From Silvimonas iriomotensis (GTDB lineage: Bacteria; Pseudomonadota; Gammaproteobacteria; Burkholderiales; Chitinibacteraceae), in the NCBI RefSeq assembly GCF_014645535.1, contig NZ_BMLX01000005.1, positions 124,001-188,000 on the forward strand: 64,000 nucleotides of DNA. The letters are read 5' to 3'. This document shows positions 46,921 through 55,936 of the stretch, one piece after another (positions within the stretch are counted from its first letter, which is position 1; each line of letters begins with the position of its first letter). The notes beneath the pieces were generated by a model. It made no database searches, was not told where the DNA came from, and saw only the letters and a list, made by a program, of their open reading frames with translations. Both the position numbers and the translations under genes were made by a program.

Positions 46921-47430
46921 TCAACCGTTCACCTGCTCGAGCTGGCGAGCCCGGGCAATGGTGTTGGTACGCTTGATCTTGTTCTGCATCTGGATCAGAC
47001 CATAGACCAGCGCTTCGGCCGTCGGCGGGCAACCCGGGACATAGATATCAACCGGGACGATGCGGTCACAACCGCGCACCACCGAATAGGAATAGTGGTA
47101 GTAGCCACCACCATTGGCACAGGAGCCCATGGAGAGCACCCAGCGCGGTTCCGGCATCTGGTCGTACACCTTGCGCAAGGCCGGTGCCATCTTGTTGCAC
47201 AGCGTGCCGGCAACAATCATCAGATCGGACTGGCGCGGAGACGGACGGAACACAATGCCGAAACGGTCGAGGTCATAGCGTGCCGCACCGGCATGCATCA
47301 TCTCGACCGCACAACAGGCCAGACCAAACGTCATCGGCCACAGAGAGCCGGTACGCGCCCAATTCATCACAGCGTCAACGGACGTTGTGACAAAACCCTT
47401 TTCAAGACTTTGCGATGCTGCTGCAGTCAT
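46921..47430 (-). CDS. nuoB: NADH-quinone oxidoreductase subunit B (cluster N2)
   Basis: 169 aa. The ligands of the terminal 4Fe-4S cluster N2 are visible: Cys39-Cys40 in [11 protein letters not shown], Cys104 in MGSCANGG and Cys134 in [10 protein letters not shown]. It passes electrons to ubiquinone. Confidence 0.97.
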   Translation of the reverse strand: MTAAASQSLEKGFVTTSVDAVMNWARTGSLWPMTFGLACCAVEMMHAGAARYDLDRFGIVFRPSPRQSDLMIVAGTLCNKMAPALRKVYDQMPEPRWVLSMGSCANGGGYYHYSYSVVRGCDRIVPVDIYVPGCPPTAEALVYGLIQMQNKIKRTNTIARARQLEQVNG

Positions 47431-47434
47431 CGTA

Positions 47435-47803
47435 TTACTCCCACTCCAGCGCGCCCTTCATCCATTCGTAGGCGAAGCCGACAACGAGAATGGCCAGGAA
47501 GATCAACATGGAAAAGAAACCGAAAGAGCCAATTTCCTTGAGAACGAGCGCCCAGGGAACGAGGAAGGCAACTTCCAGATCGAACAGAATGAACAGGATG
47601 GCCACGAGGTAGTAGCGCACATCGAACTGCATGCGTGCGTCTTCAAACGCCTCAAAACCACATTCGTAAGGAGAGAGTTTTTGTGGGTCCGGCTTGTAGG
47701 TTCCAAGCAGTCGGCTAAACACCCCACCCAAGGCCATCAACCCGCCACCAATCGCGGTACCCACGATGATGAAGAGCAATATGGGGAAGTAATTCTGTAG
47801 CAT
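47435..47803 (-). CDS. nuoA: NADH-quinone oxidoreductase subunit A
   Basis: 122 aa with three membrane helices. The loop [20 protein letters not shown] is diagnostic. The ATG at 47803 has GGGGA upstream; a start seven codons earlier is possible but unlikely. First gene of the 14-gene operon; its promoter should lie in 47804-47955. Confidence 0.95.
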   Translation of the reverse strand: MLQNYFPILLFIIVGTAIGGGLMALGGVFSRLLGTYKPDPQKLSPYECGFEAFEDARMQFDVRYYLVAILFILFDLEVAFLVPWALVLKEIGSFGFFSMLIFLAILVVGFAYEWMKGALEWE

Positions 47804-47954
47804 GTCGATCCCCGTCAAGATCAATTACAAAGGGCAAATAAGGAAAAGAACCGGTTGCGACTATTATTCTACTGATACTGCATGCGGACTTATTCGTTCC
47901 TGCAACAAGTCCTTTTACTTGATCAACGCAAACAAGCACTGATTTTCTTTATGG

Positions 47955-47985
47955 AAAACGCCGGGATTGCTGCCCCGGCGTTTTT
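47955..47985. terminator. Terminator downstream of tRNA-Leu, before nuo
   Basis: AAAACGCCGGG (47955-47965) pairs with CCCGGCGTTTT (47974-47984) with an 8-base loop; runs of A and T flank it. It insulates the nuo promoter from the upstream secG/tRNA-Leu transcript. Confidence 0.9.
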
Positions 47986-47994
47986 CCGAATCTA

Positions 47995-48079
47995 TGGTGC
48001 CGACAGAGAGACTCGAACTCTCACGGCCGCAGCCACTACCCCCTCAAGATAGCGTGTCTACCAATTCCACCATGTCGGC
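47995..48079 (-). tRNA. tRNA-Leu(GAG)
   Basis: 85 bases including CCA, with a long variable arm as in class II tRNAs. Acceptor GCCGACA pairs with TGTCGGC; anticodon stem CTATC/GGTAG encloses TTGAGGG, anticodon GAG. Confidence 0.94.
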
Positions 48080-48113
48080 CTTCAACCACACCTGAACAAT
48101 CACCGGGCAGTGC

Positions 48114-48452
48114 TTACTCAGGAATCTTGCTCTGGGCGGGCGTGGAAGCCGCAGCCGCAGGCGCCGAAGCAGCGGCCTTGACATCGCTCATCACGCCCAG
48201 ATCCGAAGAACGGCTCGGGGTAGTCAGCAAAACAAGACCAAGACAGCTTGCGAAAAAGACAGTTGCGCACACCGCAGTGCTGCGGCTCAGGAAGTTGGCC
48301 GAGCCGGACGAACCAAACAGGCTACCGGCGGAACCACTGCCAAAGGCTGCGCCCATGTCGGCGCCCTTGCCGTGCTGCATCAGAACGAGAACGATTGTCG
48401 CCAGTGCGGACAACACATTCACAATCAAAACGAGGCTTTTAAGAAGTTCCAT
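48114..48452 (-). CDS. secG: Protein translocase subunit SecG
   Basis: 112 aa. Two membrane helices (about 3-22 and 55-75) flank the conserved LMQHGKGADMGAAFGSGSAG loop. The C-terminal 35 residues are an Ala/Ser-rich tail. Auxiliary subunit of SecYEG. It lies between tpiA and tRNA-Leu, the tpiA-secG-tRNA-Leu order common in proteobacteria. Confidence 0.95.
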   Translation of the reverse strand: MELLKSLVLIVNVLSALATIVLVLMQHGKGADMGAAFGSGSAGSLFGSSGSANFLSRSTAVCATVFFASCLGLVLLTTPSRSSDLGVMSDVKAAASAPAAAASTPAQSKIPE

Positions 48453-48547
48453 CTTTTCTCATCAACGCGGCGCGAATCATAGCGCCGAAGTGGTATTTTT
48501 GCAATCTGCGACAGGGGTCTTGACCCTGCTCAAAGATTACGTTCGCA

Positions 48548-49258
48548 TTAATGTGCAGCGCGGCAAATCCGCAAAAATTCGGTCGCCGAAAGCGCCGCAC
48601 CCCCGACCAGAACACCGTCCACCCCATCGACTGCCAGGATGTGGGCGGCGTTGTTTCCCTTTACGCTTCCGCCATATAGCACACAGGTGTGCTGGCTCAG
48701 CGTCTGCTTGATGAACGCATGCATCTCGGAGATTTGCTCCGGTGCTGCGGTCACCCCTGTTCCGACTGCCCACATCGGTTCGTACGCAACTGCATACAAA
48801 CTTGTCGGCACGCCGGACAATACTTTCAATTCGTCCGCGATCACATCACGGGCCACACCCTGGTCGCGCTGCTCTTGCGTCTCGCCCACACAATAAATAG
48901 GCAAAAGACCGGCATCGAGCGCTGCGCGCACTTTACGGGCGGCAGTTTCACTGGTTTCGCCAAAATAGCGACGACGCTCGGAATGTCCGATGATCACCAG
49001 CTCGCACCCGACATCTGCCAGCATGGCGGCCGACACTTCACCGGTGTACGCGCCAATGTGGAACTCGCACAGATCCTGCGCGCCCAGTTGTACCGGTGTA
49101 TCCACCAGCAGCGACTTGGCCAGCGACAAATACGGATAAGGCATGCAGATTGATACATTGGAACCCAGTTCCGCACGCGCCAGTTCCGGCACCACGGAGC
49201 GAACCTGCCCCACGCTGCCATGCATTTTCCAGTTACCAACAACAAGTTGCCTTGCCAT
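48548..49258 (-). CDS. tpiA: Triose-phosphate isomerase
   Basis: 236 aa. Substrate Lys11 in VVGNWKMHGS, the electrophilic His in VIIGHSERR and the catalytic Glu in YEPMWAVGTG are all present, as is the phosphate-binding GGSVKGNN. Interconverts dihydroxyacetone phosphate and glyceraldehyde 3-phosphate; also serves the xylose breakdown route via pentose phosphates. Slightly short for the family but complete. Confidence 0.97.
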   Translation of the reverse strand: MARQLVVGNWKMHGSVGQVRSVVPELARAELGSNVSICMPYPYLSLAKSLLVDTPVQLGAQDLCEFHIGAYTGEVSAAMLADVGCELVIIGHSERRRYFGETSETAARKVRAALDAGLLPIYCVGETQEQRDQGVARDVIADELKVLSGVPTSLYAVAYEPMWAVGTGVTAAPEQISEMHAFIKQTLSQHTCVLYGGSVKGNNAAHILAVDGVDGVLVGGAALSATEFLRICRAAH

Positions 49259-49414
49259 TGCACCCGACCAATGTGGTTTGCAAAAGAACGCGATTGTAGG
49301 CCGCGCCGCGCTGGTGCGTCAAACCGGCCCCACCCAGGAAACGCTTTGTTAACAGGCATTTTGCAACACTCGGGATTCCCCCAGGGCGGGTCGGGCGGTC
49401 ACCGGACTGTCTCC

Positions 49415-49443
49415 TTGTCATTACATCTGCATATAACTGTCAC
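49415..49443 (+). promoter_or_regulatory. Pho-box-like PhoB site upstream of pstS
   Basis: TTGTCAT (49415-49421) and CTGTCAC (49437-49443) match the PhoB half-site consensus CTGTCAT and are 22 bases apart, twice the usual 11-base period, with a degenerate copy (CTGCAT) between them. Induction of pst by phosphate starvation is expected. Confidence 0.6.
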
Positions 49444-49484
49444 ATTCATCGGTGAAGATGACCGCCCATACCGGTTTCTGACGG

Positions 49485-49521
49485 GGTTCGTCGTCACAAA
49501 CACACGTTTGAACGACGAACC
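49485..49521. promoter_or_regulatory. Perfect 10-bp inverted repeat upstream of pstS
   Basis: GGTTCGTCGT (49485-49494) and ACGACGAACC (49512-49521) flank a 17-base spacer. It has no T-run, so is not a typical terminator. It may be an operator or a leader hairpin of the pstS mRNA. Confidence 0.5.
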
Positions 49522-49690
49522 GCAAACCAGCACAAACCGATATAACGTCAATATAAACAATCACATAGCAAGCAAAAACCGGCCACCATCCTTTTATGAC
49601 ACCGACTTGTAATATTTCGGAAACACTTCCCGTCTAGGATGCGGCCGAGTCGGGAATGTACCCGGCATTGCTCAACCGGAGAAAAACATC

Positions 49691-50731
49691 ATGACATATG
49701 GGCGCAAAGTGCTCGTATCGCTGGGCCTTACCGCTGGCCTGTTTACTGCTCAAGCCATGGCTGCCGACATTACTGGCGCCGGTTCTACCTTTATTTACCC
49801 GCTGGCTGCCAAGTGGGCTGAAGCCTACAAGACCAAGACCGGCGTGGGTCTGAACTACCAATCCATCGGTTCGGGCGGCGGTATCAAGCAAATCCAGGCC
49901 AAGACGGTTGACTTTGGTGCCTCCGACAAGCCGCTCAAGCAAGAAGAGCTGGACAAGTCCGGTCTGGTGCAATTCCCGGTTGCCATGGGTGGTGTGGTTC
50001 CGGTTGCCAACCTGGTTGGCGTGAAGGGCGGCGAACTGAAGCTGACCGGCACCGTGCTGGCTGACATTTTCCTGGGCAAGATCAAGAAGTGGAATGACCC
50101 GGCGATCGCCAAGCTGAACCCGGCTGCCAAGCTGCCGGATGCGGCCATTACCGTTGTGCACCGTGCTGACGGTTCCGGCACTACCTTCATTTTCACCAAC
50201 TACCTGTCCAAGGTCAGCGGCGACTGGAAAGCCAAGGTCGGTGAAGATGCAACCGTGCAATGGCCGAACGGCGTGGGCGGCAAGGGTAACGAAGGTGTAG
50301 CGCAGTACGTTCAGCGCATCAAGGGCGCGATTGGTTACGTTGAATACGCGTACGCCAAGCAGAACAAGATGAACTACATCGACATGCAGAACAAGTCTGG
50401 CGCGTTTGTGGCTCCGACCGAAGAATCCTTCAAGGCTGCCGCTGCTGGCGCCGACTGGAAGAGCGCACCGGGCTTTTACGTGATCCTGACCGACCAGGCT
50501 GGCAAGACCGCATGGCCGATCACTGGCGCTACCTTTGCCCTGATGCAAAAGAAACAAGACAAGCCGGAACAAGGCAAGGAAGTGCTGAAGTTCTTCGACT
50601 GGGGCTACGCCAATGGCGATGGCACCGCTTCGCAACTGGACTATGTCCCGATGCCGAACGATGTGAAGGACGTGATCCGCGCTTCCTGGAAGCAGATCAC
50701 CGACAACAGCAACGCGCCGGTCTGGAAGTAA
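49691..50731 (+). CDS. pstS: Phosphate ABC transporter substrate-binding protein PstS
   Basis: 346 aa. Signal peptide residues 1-24 (TAQAMA before ADITGAG). The mature protein has the phosphate-binding motifs ITGAGSTFIYPLAAKW, DFGASDKPL and RADGSGTTF. Periplasmic phosphate receptor for PstCAB. Rich in GGC/AAG/CTG codons, suggesting strong expression. Confidence 0.97.
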   Translation: MTYGRKVLVSLGLTAGLFTAQAMAADITGAGSTFIYPLAAKWAEAYKTKTGVGLNYQSIGSGGGIKQIQAKTVDFGASDKPLKQEELDKSGLVQFPVAMGGVVPVANLVGVKGGELKLTGTVLADIFLGKIKKWNDPAIAKLNPAAKLPDAAITVVHRADGSGTTFIFTNYLSKVSGDWKAKVGEDATVQWPNGVGGKGNEGVAQYVQRIKGAIGYVEYAYAKQNKMNYIDMQNKSGAFVAPTEESFKAAAAGADWKSAPGFYVILTDQAGKTAWPITGATFALMQKKQDKPEQGKEVLKFFDWGYANGDGTASQLDYVPMPNDVKDVIRASWKQITDNSNAPVWK

Positions 50732-50802
50732 GACGGCTAAAGGCATCTTGAGTACAAAGGACTGGCATGAACGATAAAATGCAGCCCGAGTACACGCCGA
50801 AC

Positions 50803-50831
50803 ACAACAGGAGCCAGGGTGGCTCCTGTTGT
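50803..50831 (+). terminator. Intercistronic hairpin / partial terminator between pstS and pstC
   Basis: ACAACAGGAGCC (50803-50814) pairs perfectly with GGCTCCTGTTGT (50820-50831) around AGGGT and runs into T-rich TGTTGTTAC. It lies 71 bases after the pstS stop and 25 before the pstC start, where a leaky terminator or mRNA stabiliser would set the high PstS:PstC ratio. Confidence 0.75.
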
Positions 50832-50856
50832 TGTTACGCCGACTCCGGAGAAGCTG

Positions 50857-51807
50857 ATGAATTCACAAGAAAAACGGCTGCAGCAACAGATGCTGCAAGA
50901 CCGTATCTTCCGCGGGACTACCCGCTTTTTCGCCTTTTTTGTGCTTGCGCTGCTCGCAGGCATCATTGTTTCGCTGGTGATCGGCGCGTGGCCGGCCATT
51001 CAGCAATTCGGGCTCGGTTTTGTTGTGGGTACCGACTGGAATCCGGTGACAGGCCAGTTTGGCGGCTGGAACTCCATCCGCGGCACCTTGCTGTCTTCTT
51101 TTATTGCCCTGGCGATCGGCGTACCGGTCAGCTTTGGCATTGCGATTTTCCTGACCGAACTTTCCCCGGTCTGGCTGCGCCGCCCGCTGGGCATTGCCAT
51201 TGAATTGCTGGCCGGCGTGCCTTCCATCATTTACGGGATGTGGGGTCTGTTTGTGTTTGCCCCCTGGTTTGCCGACAACGTGCAACCGTGGCTGACCGAA
51301 CATACCGCCGGCCTGCCGATCATTGGCGGCGTGTTCGACGGCCCGCCCATGGGCATCGGCATGTTGACTGCCGGCCTGATCCTGTCGGTGATGGTGATTC
51401 CGTATATTTCTTCCGTCATGCGCGACGTGTTTGAAGTGGTTCCGGCCATGCTCAAGGAATCCGCTTACGGTCTGGGTGGCACCACCTGGGAAGTAGTCTG
51501 GCGCGTAGTTTTGCCTTACACCCGCAGCGGTGTCATGGGTGGCGTGATGCTGGGCCTGGGTCGTGCACTGGGCGAGACCATGGCAATTACCTTTGTGATT
51601 GGTAACGCGCAACAGCCCATCCATAGCCTGTTTGACCCGTCGACCTCGATCTCTGCCACACTGGCCAACGAGTTCACCGAAGCGACGACGGCACTGCATA
51701 CAGGCAGCCTGATTTATCTGGGCCTGCTGCTGTTCTTCATCACATTTGTGGTGCTGACCCTGTCCAAACTGATGCTTCTGCGCATGCAACGCGCCGAAGG
51801 CCACTAA
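50857..51807 (+). CDS. pstC: Phosphate ABC transporter permease PstC
   Basis: 316 aa with six membrane helices after a cytoplasmic N terminus. The permease EAA loop is KESAYGLGGTTWEVVWRVVLP. The frame is open to an ATG at 50767 with a fair ribosome site, but that extension is low-complexity and would translate the hairpin described above. The ATG at 50857 has GGAG six bases upstream and gives the normal family length, so it is chosen. Confidence 0.93.
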   Translation: MNSQEKRLQQQMLQDRIFRGTTRFFAFFVLALLAGIIVSLVIGAWPAIQQFGLGFVVGTDWNPVTGQFGGWNSIRGTLLSSFIALAIGVPVSFGIAIFLTELSPVWLRRPLGIAIELLAGVPSIIYGMWGLFVFAPWFADNVQPWLTEHTAGLPIIGGVFDGPPMGIGMLTAGLILSVMVIPYISSVMRDVFEVVPAMLKESAYGLGGTTWEVVWRVVLPYTRSGVMGGVMLGLGRALGETMAITFVIGNAQQPIHSLFDPSTSISATLANEFTEATTALHTGSLIYLGLLLFFITFVVLTLSKLMLLRMQRAEGH

Positions 51808-51823
51808 ACAGAGGCGCTGAGTC

Positions 51824-52663
51824 ATGTTCTCTATTTACGCGCGTCGGCGCTTCGTCAATTTCGTCAGTCTGAGCCTGTCGGTACTGGCCATGCTGTTTGG
51901 CCTGTTCTGGCTGGCCTGGATTCTGTACACCCTGTTCAAGAACGGTTTCAGCAGCCTCACGCCTGTGCTGTTCACGCAGACCACCCCTGCCCCGGGCAGC
52001 GCCGGCGGTTTGTCCAACGCCATTATCGGTAGCCTGGCGATGTCGATCGTCGGCACGCTGGTGGGCACTCCGATCGGCATTCTGGCTGGCACTTATCTGG
52101 CCGAGTTTGGCGATCGCGGCTGGCTGGCACCGGTCACGCGCTTCATCAATGACATTCTGCTGTCGGCCCCGTCCATCGTGATCGGTCTGTTCATGTATGA
52201 AGTGTACGTGGTGCATACTGGCCACTTCTCCGGCTGGGCTGGCGCGCTGGCCCTGGCGATCCTGGTGATCCCGGTGGTGGTACGTACGACAGAGAGCATG
52301 CTGCGTCTGGTACCGCACAGCATGCGTGAAGCCGCTTACGCGCTGGGTGCGCCGCAGTGGAAGATGACGCTGCAGGTGACACTGCGCGCGGCCAAGGCTG
52401 GCGTGGTGACGGGTGTGATCCTGGCTGTTGCCCGTATCGTTGGTGAAACCGCCCCGCTGCTGTTTACCTCGTTGAACAACCAGTTCTACAGCAACATGAA
52501 CCAACCGATGGCCAACTTGCCGGTGGTGATCTTCCAGTTTGCGATGAGCCCTTATGAAGACTGGCATAACCTGGCATGGGCAGGCAGCCTGCTTATCGGC
52601 CTCTTTGTACTGGTGATGAACATTCTCGCCCGTACGTTGATCAAACCGCAGCAACAACACTAA
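51824..52663 (+). CDS. pstA: Phosphate ABC transporter permease PstA
   Basis: 279 aa, six membrane helices. EAA loop region [20 protein letters not shown], and [15 protein letters not shown] near the end, are typical of PstA. Pairs with PstC in the inner membrane; 16 bases after pstC. Confidence 0.95.
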   Translation: MFSIYARRRFVNFVSLSLSVLAMLFGLFWLAWILYTLFKNGFSSLTPVLFTQTTPAPGSAGGLSNAIIGSLAMSIVGTLVGTPIGILAGTYLAEFGDRGWLAPVTRFINDILLSAPSIVIGLFMYEVYVVHTGHFSGWAGALALAILVIPVVVRTTESMLRLVPHSMREAAYALGAPQWKMTLQVTLRAAKAGVVTGVILAVARIVGETAPLLFTSLNNQFYSNMNQPMANLPVVIFQFAMSPYEDWHNLAWAGSLLIGLFVLVMNILARTLIKPQQQH

Positions 52664-52685
52664 GCCGCAAGCAAGGATCAAAATA

Positions 52686-53477
52686 ATGCGACTTCAGGAC
52701 TCCAGCATGACCGCAGAAACCACCAAAGCGAAACTGGCCGTAAAGAACCTCAACTTCTATTACGGCAATTTCCATGCGCTCAAGAACATCAATCTGAACA
52801 TCCGCGAAGGCAAAGTCACCGCCTTCATCGGCCCGTCCGGCTGCGGTAAATCCACGCTGCTGCGTACTTTCAACCGTATGTACGAGCTCTACCCCAAGCT
52901 GCGCGCCGAGGGCGAGATCTTGCTGAACGGCAACAACATCCTGGAACGCGGCGTTGACCTGAACATGCTGCGCGCCAAGGTAGGCATGGTGTTCCAGAAG
53001 CCGACACCGTTCCCGATGTCGATCTATGACAACATCGCCTTTGGTGTGAAGCTGTACGAAAGCCTGTCCAAGTCCGAGATGGATGACCGTGTGGAATGGG
53101 CACTGTCCAAGGCGGCACTGTGGAATGAAGCCAAAGACAAGCTGCGCCAGTCTGGCCTTGGCCTGTCGGGCGGTCAGCAACAGCGTCTGTGTATCGCCCG
53201 CGCCATCGCCGTGAAGCCGGAAGTGCTGCTGCTGGACGAACCGACTTCCGCCCTGGACCCGATCTCTACCGCGCACATTGAAGAACTGGTGCACGAACTC
53301 AAGCGCGATTACACCATCGCCATCGTGACCCACAACATGCAACAGGCCGCGCGCGTGTCTGACTACACCGCCTATATGTACCTGGGCGAGCTGGTGGAAG
53401 TGGGCGAAACCGACACCATCTTCACCACGCCGACCAAGAAGGCGACCGAAGACTACATCACCGGCAAGTTCGGCTAA
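52686..53477 (+). CDS. pstB: Phosphate ABC transporter ATP-binding protein PstB
   Basis: 263 aa. Walker [10 protein letters not shown] (Lys55), signature [19 protein letters not shown], Walker [14 protein letters not shown] and switch His in IVTHNMQQ. Two starts are possible, 52686 (AAGGA upstream) and 52710; the first is used. Drives phosphate uptake. No phoU follows: the gene is closed by a terminator. Confidence 0.96.
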   Translation: MRLQDSSMTAETTKAKLAVKNLNFYYGNFHALKNINLNIREGKVTAFIGPSGCGKSTLLRTFNRMYELYPKLRAEGEILLNGNNILERGVDLNMLRAKVGMVFQKPTPFPMSIYDNIAFGVKLYESLSKSEMDDRVEWALSKAALWNEAKDKLRQSGLGLSGGQQQRLCIARAIAVKPEVLLLDEPTSALDPISTAHIEELVHELKRDYTIAIVTHNMQQAARVSDYTAYMYLGELVEVGETDTIFTTPTKKATEDYITGKFG

Positions 53478-53497
53478 GCGCCCTGCCCCGCCGTGAA

Positions 53498-53528
53498 CAA
53501 AAAACCCGCGAACTTCGCGGGTTTTTTT
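53498..53528 (+). terminator. Terminator of the pst operon
   Basis: AAAAACCCGCG (53500-53510) pairs with CGCGGGTTTTT (53516-53526), followed by further T residues. Confidence 0.93.
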
Positions 53529-53565
53529 ATGGTGCCGCACGGTAGTTATTGGCTGACGCCCATGC

Positions 53566-53591
53566 AAAAGCCCGCCGAAGCGGGCTTTTTT
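53566..53591 (-). terminator. Terminator downstream of glmM
   Basis: AAAAGCCCGC (53566-53575) pairs with GCGGGCTTTT (53580-53589) around CGAA. Flanking A and T runs make it usable in both directions; it faces glmM. Confidence 0.9.
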
Positions 53592-53610
53592 GCGCAGCCA
53601 GACAACCAGG

Positions 53611-54972
53611 TTATTCGGCGCTGGCTTCGGCGGTAACCACAGAGGCAATCGACTCGGCCCATTTCTCTGCCTGCGCCGGATCAACGTGCTCGACCATCAC
53701 GCGAACCAGCGGCTCGGTGCCCGACGGGCGCAGCAGTACGCGGCCTTGCGAGCCCATCGCCGCTTCGGCTTTCTTGACCGACTCGGCAATAGAAGGCGAA
53801 CCGCCAATATTGAACCCCTTGTTGATGCGCACGTTCTTGAGCACCTGGGTCGACAGTTGCAGCTCATCCCGGAAGGTCGACAGCGGCTTGCCTTGTTCGA
53901 TCAGCGCTTCGAGCACCTGCAATGCCGAGACAATCCCGTCGCCGGTAGTGTGACGATCCAGGCTCAGAATGTGGCCGGAACCTTCGCCACCCAGCAACCA
54001 GCCGTTTTCCTGCAAACGCTCCAGCACATAGCGGTCACCCACCTTGGCGCGTTCAAAAGCGATTCCGGCCGCTTTAAGGCCGTTTTCCACGCCCAGATTG
54101 GTCATCAGGGTACCGACCACACCACCACGCAGGGTGCCGCGCTCAGCGCGATAGCGTGCCAGCACGTAGATCAGCAGATCGCCGTCGATCACCGAACCGT
54201 CGCCATCGACCATGATCAACCGGTCGCCGTCGCCATCCAGTGCGATCCCGTAATCCGCGCCTTCGGCCAGCACGGTCTTGCGCAGCAGATCAACGTGCGT
54301 CGCACCGCAGTTTTCATTGATGTTAAAGCCATTGGGCTTGTCGCCAATGGTGATGACTTCCGCGCCCAGTTCATGGAACACGTGCGGCGCCACCTGATAG
54401 GTTGCGCCGTGCGCGCAATCAATCACCAGACGCAGGCCGCGCAGGTCCAGTTCGTTCGGGAAGGTGGATTTGCAGAATTCGATGTAACGGCCCGATGCAT
54501 CGCCCACGCGCCAGGCACGGCCCATGGTCTTGGAGCCGACGCAGGGTTGTGCGTCATCAATGGCTTCTTCAATGGCTTGCTCGACTTCATCTGGCAGCTT
54601 CTTGCCGCCAGCGCCAAAGAACTTGATACCGTTGTCGTAATACGGATTGTGCGAGGCGGAAATCACCACGCCTGCCGACAAGCGCAGCGCACGGGTCAGG
54701 TAGGCCACACCCGGGGTCGGCAGCGGCCCGGTCAGGTGTACATCCACGCCCGCCGCGTTCAGACCGGCCTGCAGCGCCGCCTCCAGCATATAGCCAGAAA
54801 TCCGCGTGTCTTTACCGATCAATACCGACGCATGCTCACCGTTCTGGCGACGTTCTGCTGTAGCCAGTACGCGACCTGCGGCGTAACCCAGCTTCATGGC
54901 AAATTCCGGCGTGATCGGATGCTCACCGACCAGTCCGCGTACACCATCCGTTCCGAAGTACTTGCGTCCCAT
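53611..54972 (-). CDS. glmM: Phosphoglucosamine mutase
   Basis: 453 aa. The phosphoserine loop is [13 protein letters not shown] with Ser107, the metal loop is DGDGDR near residue 243, and the C-terminal phosphate-binding loop is [14 protein letters not shown]. Converts glucosamine 6-phosphate to glucosamine 1-phosphate for peptidoglycan and LPS. Follows folP by 44 bases, the classic folP-glmM order. Confidence 0.97.
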   Translation of the reverse strand: MGRKYFGTDGVRGLVGEHPITPEFAMKLGYAAGRVLATAERRQNGEHASVLIGKDTRISGYMLEAALQAGLNAAGVDVHLTGPLPTPGVAYLTRALRLSAGVVISASHNPYYDNGIKFFGAGGKKLPDEVEQAIEEAIDDAQPCVGSKTMGRAWRVGDASGRYIEFCKSTFPNELDLRGLRLVIDCAHGATYQVAPHVFHELGAEVITIGDKPNGFNINENCGATHVDLLRKTVLAEGADYGIALDGDGDRLIMVDGDGSVIDGDLLIYVLARYRAERGTLRGGVVGTLMTNLGVENGLKAAGIAFERAKVGDRYVLERLQENGWLLGGEGSGHILSLDRHTTGDGIVSALQVLEALIEQGKPLSTFRDELQLSTQVLKNVRINKGFNIGGSPSIAESVKKAEAAMGSQGRVLLRPSGTEPLVRVMVEHVDPAQAEKWAESIASVVTAEASAE

Positions 54973-55016
54973 TGATCAATCCTGAAAGTAAAACGAAATC
55001 AAAGAAAAAACTGTTG

Positions 55017-55841
55017 TCATTGTAGGGCGTGCAGCGTTTTCAACGCATCCACAGTTTCCCGCACATCATGCACCCGCACGATGGCGGCACCCTTTTGCGC
55101 TGCCAGCATGGCCGCAGCGGCGCTGGCCACGGCACGCTCGCTCACCGGTCGCCCCGTAATCTGGCCCAGCATGGACTTGCGCGACACGCCGATCAGGAAC
55201 GGACAGGCCAGGGTTTCAATCATCTGGGGCATGGCCCGGAACAAGGCGGCGTTGTGTTCCAGATTCTTGCCAAAACCAAAACCCGGATCGAGCAGGATAC
55301 GCTCACGCGCGATGCCGACCCGCAACGCCTCGTCACGGCGCGCGGCCAGATACTGCGTGACCTCGCCCACCACGTCGTCGTAATGCGGCGCAGTCTGCAT
55401 GGTGCGCGGTTCGCCCTTCATATGCATCAGACAAACTGCCACATTGTTGCGCGTGGCCACCTGCAAGGCACCGTCGCCTTCCAGCGCGGCAATGTCGTTG
55501 ATCAGATCCACGCCGGCTTCAAGCGCAGCCAGCATCACGGCCGGGCGGCGGGTATCGATCGACAGCGGGACATTCAGCGATTTGAGCGCGGCAATCACCG
55601 GCACGACGCGGGCGATTTCATCTTCAATGCTGACATCCCCCGCGCCCGGGCGGGTGGACTCACCGCCAATGTCGATGATATCGGCGCCCTCTTTCACCAT
55701 CATTTCGGCGTGGGCAACAGCCTTGGATGCGGTATCAAAATTACCGCCGTCAGAGAACGAATCAGGGGTGACATTGAGAATCCCCATCACAAGAGGCCGG
55801 GCGAGGCTGAGTTGAAAGCGGCCGCATTGCAAGGTATCCAT
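55017..55841 (-). CDS. folP: Dihydropteroate synthase
   Basis: 274 aa TIM barrel. VMGILNVTPDSFSDGG (pterin loop) and DIIDIGGESTRPGA are the two signature loops, with DPGFGFGKNLEHN downstream. Joins p-aminobenzoate to the pterin in folate synthesis; target of sulfonamides. The ATG at 55841 with GGAGTACCC upstream is used rather than a longer frame. Confidence 0.96.
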   Translation of the reverse strand: MDTLQCGRFQLSLARPLVMGILNVTPDSFSDGGNFDTASKAVAHAEMMVKEGADIIDIGGESTRPGAGDVSIEDEIARVVPVIAALKSLNVPLSIDTRRPAVMLAALEAGVDLINDIAALEGDGALQVATRNNVAVCLMHMKGEPRTMQTAPHYDDVVGEVTQYLAARRDEALRVGIARERILLDPGFGFGKNLEHNAALFRAMPQMIETLACPFLIGVSRKSMLGQITGRPVSERAVASAAAAMLAAQKGAAIVRVHDVRETVDALKTLHALQ

Positions 55842-55887
55842 GGGTACTCCGGTAGAACCTGGGCGCATTGCTGCGCGAAAGACGATA

Positions 55888-55921
55888 AGAAAAAGGCGGC
55901 CACTCACATGGCCGCCTTTTC
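55888..55921. terminator. Terminator of ftsH
   Basis: AAAAGGCGGCC (55891-55901) pairs with GGCCGCCTTTT (55910-55920) around an 8-base loop; leftward, T residues follow. It separates rlmE-ftsH from folP-glmM. Confidence 0.88.
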
Positions 55922-55936
55922 ATGGCGTAACGTTGA

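Larger units (their letters stand above)
49259..49690 (+). other. tpiA / pstS divergent intergenic region
   Basis: 432 bases. It contains a Pho-box-like site (49415-49443), a perfect 10-bp inverted repeat (49485-49521), a TATAAC hexamer (49541-49546) and an AT-rich leader up to the pstS ribosome site (CCGGAGAAAAA). No gene is supported. Confidence 0.6.

Noticed and set aside
50767-50856. Longer N terminus for PstC from the ATG at 50767
   Set aside because: The added 30 residues are low-complexity and encoded by a terminator-like hairpin; the ATG at 50857 has a better fit to family length.
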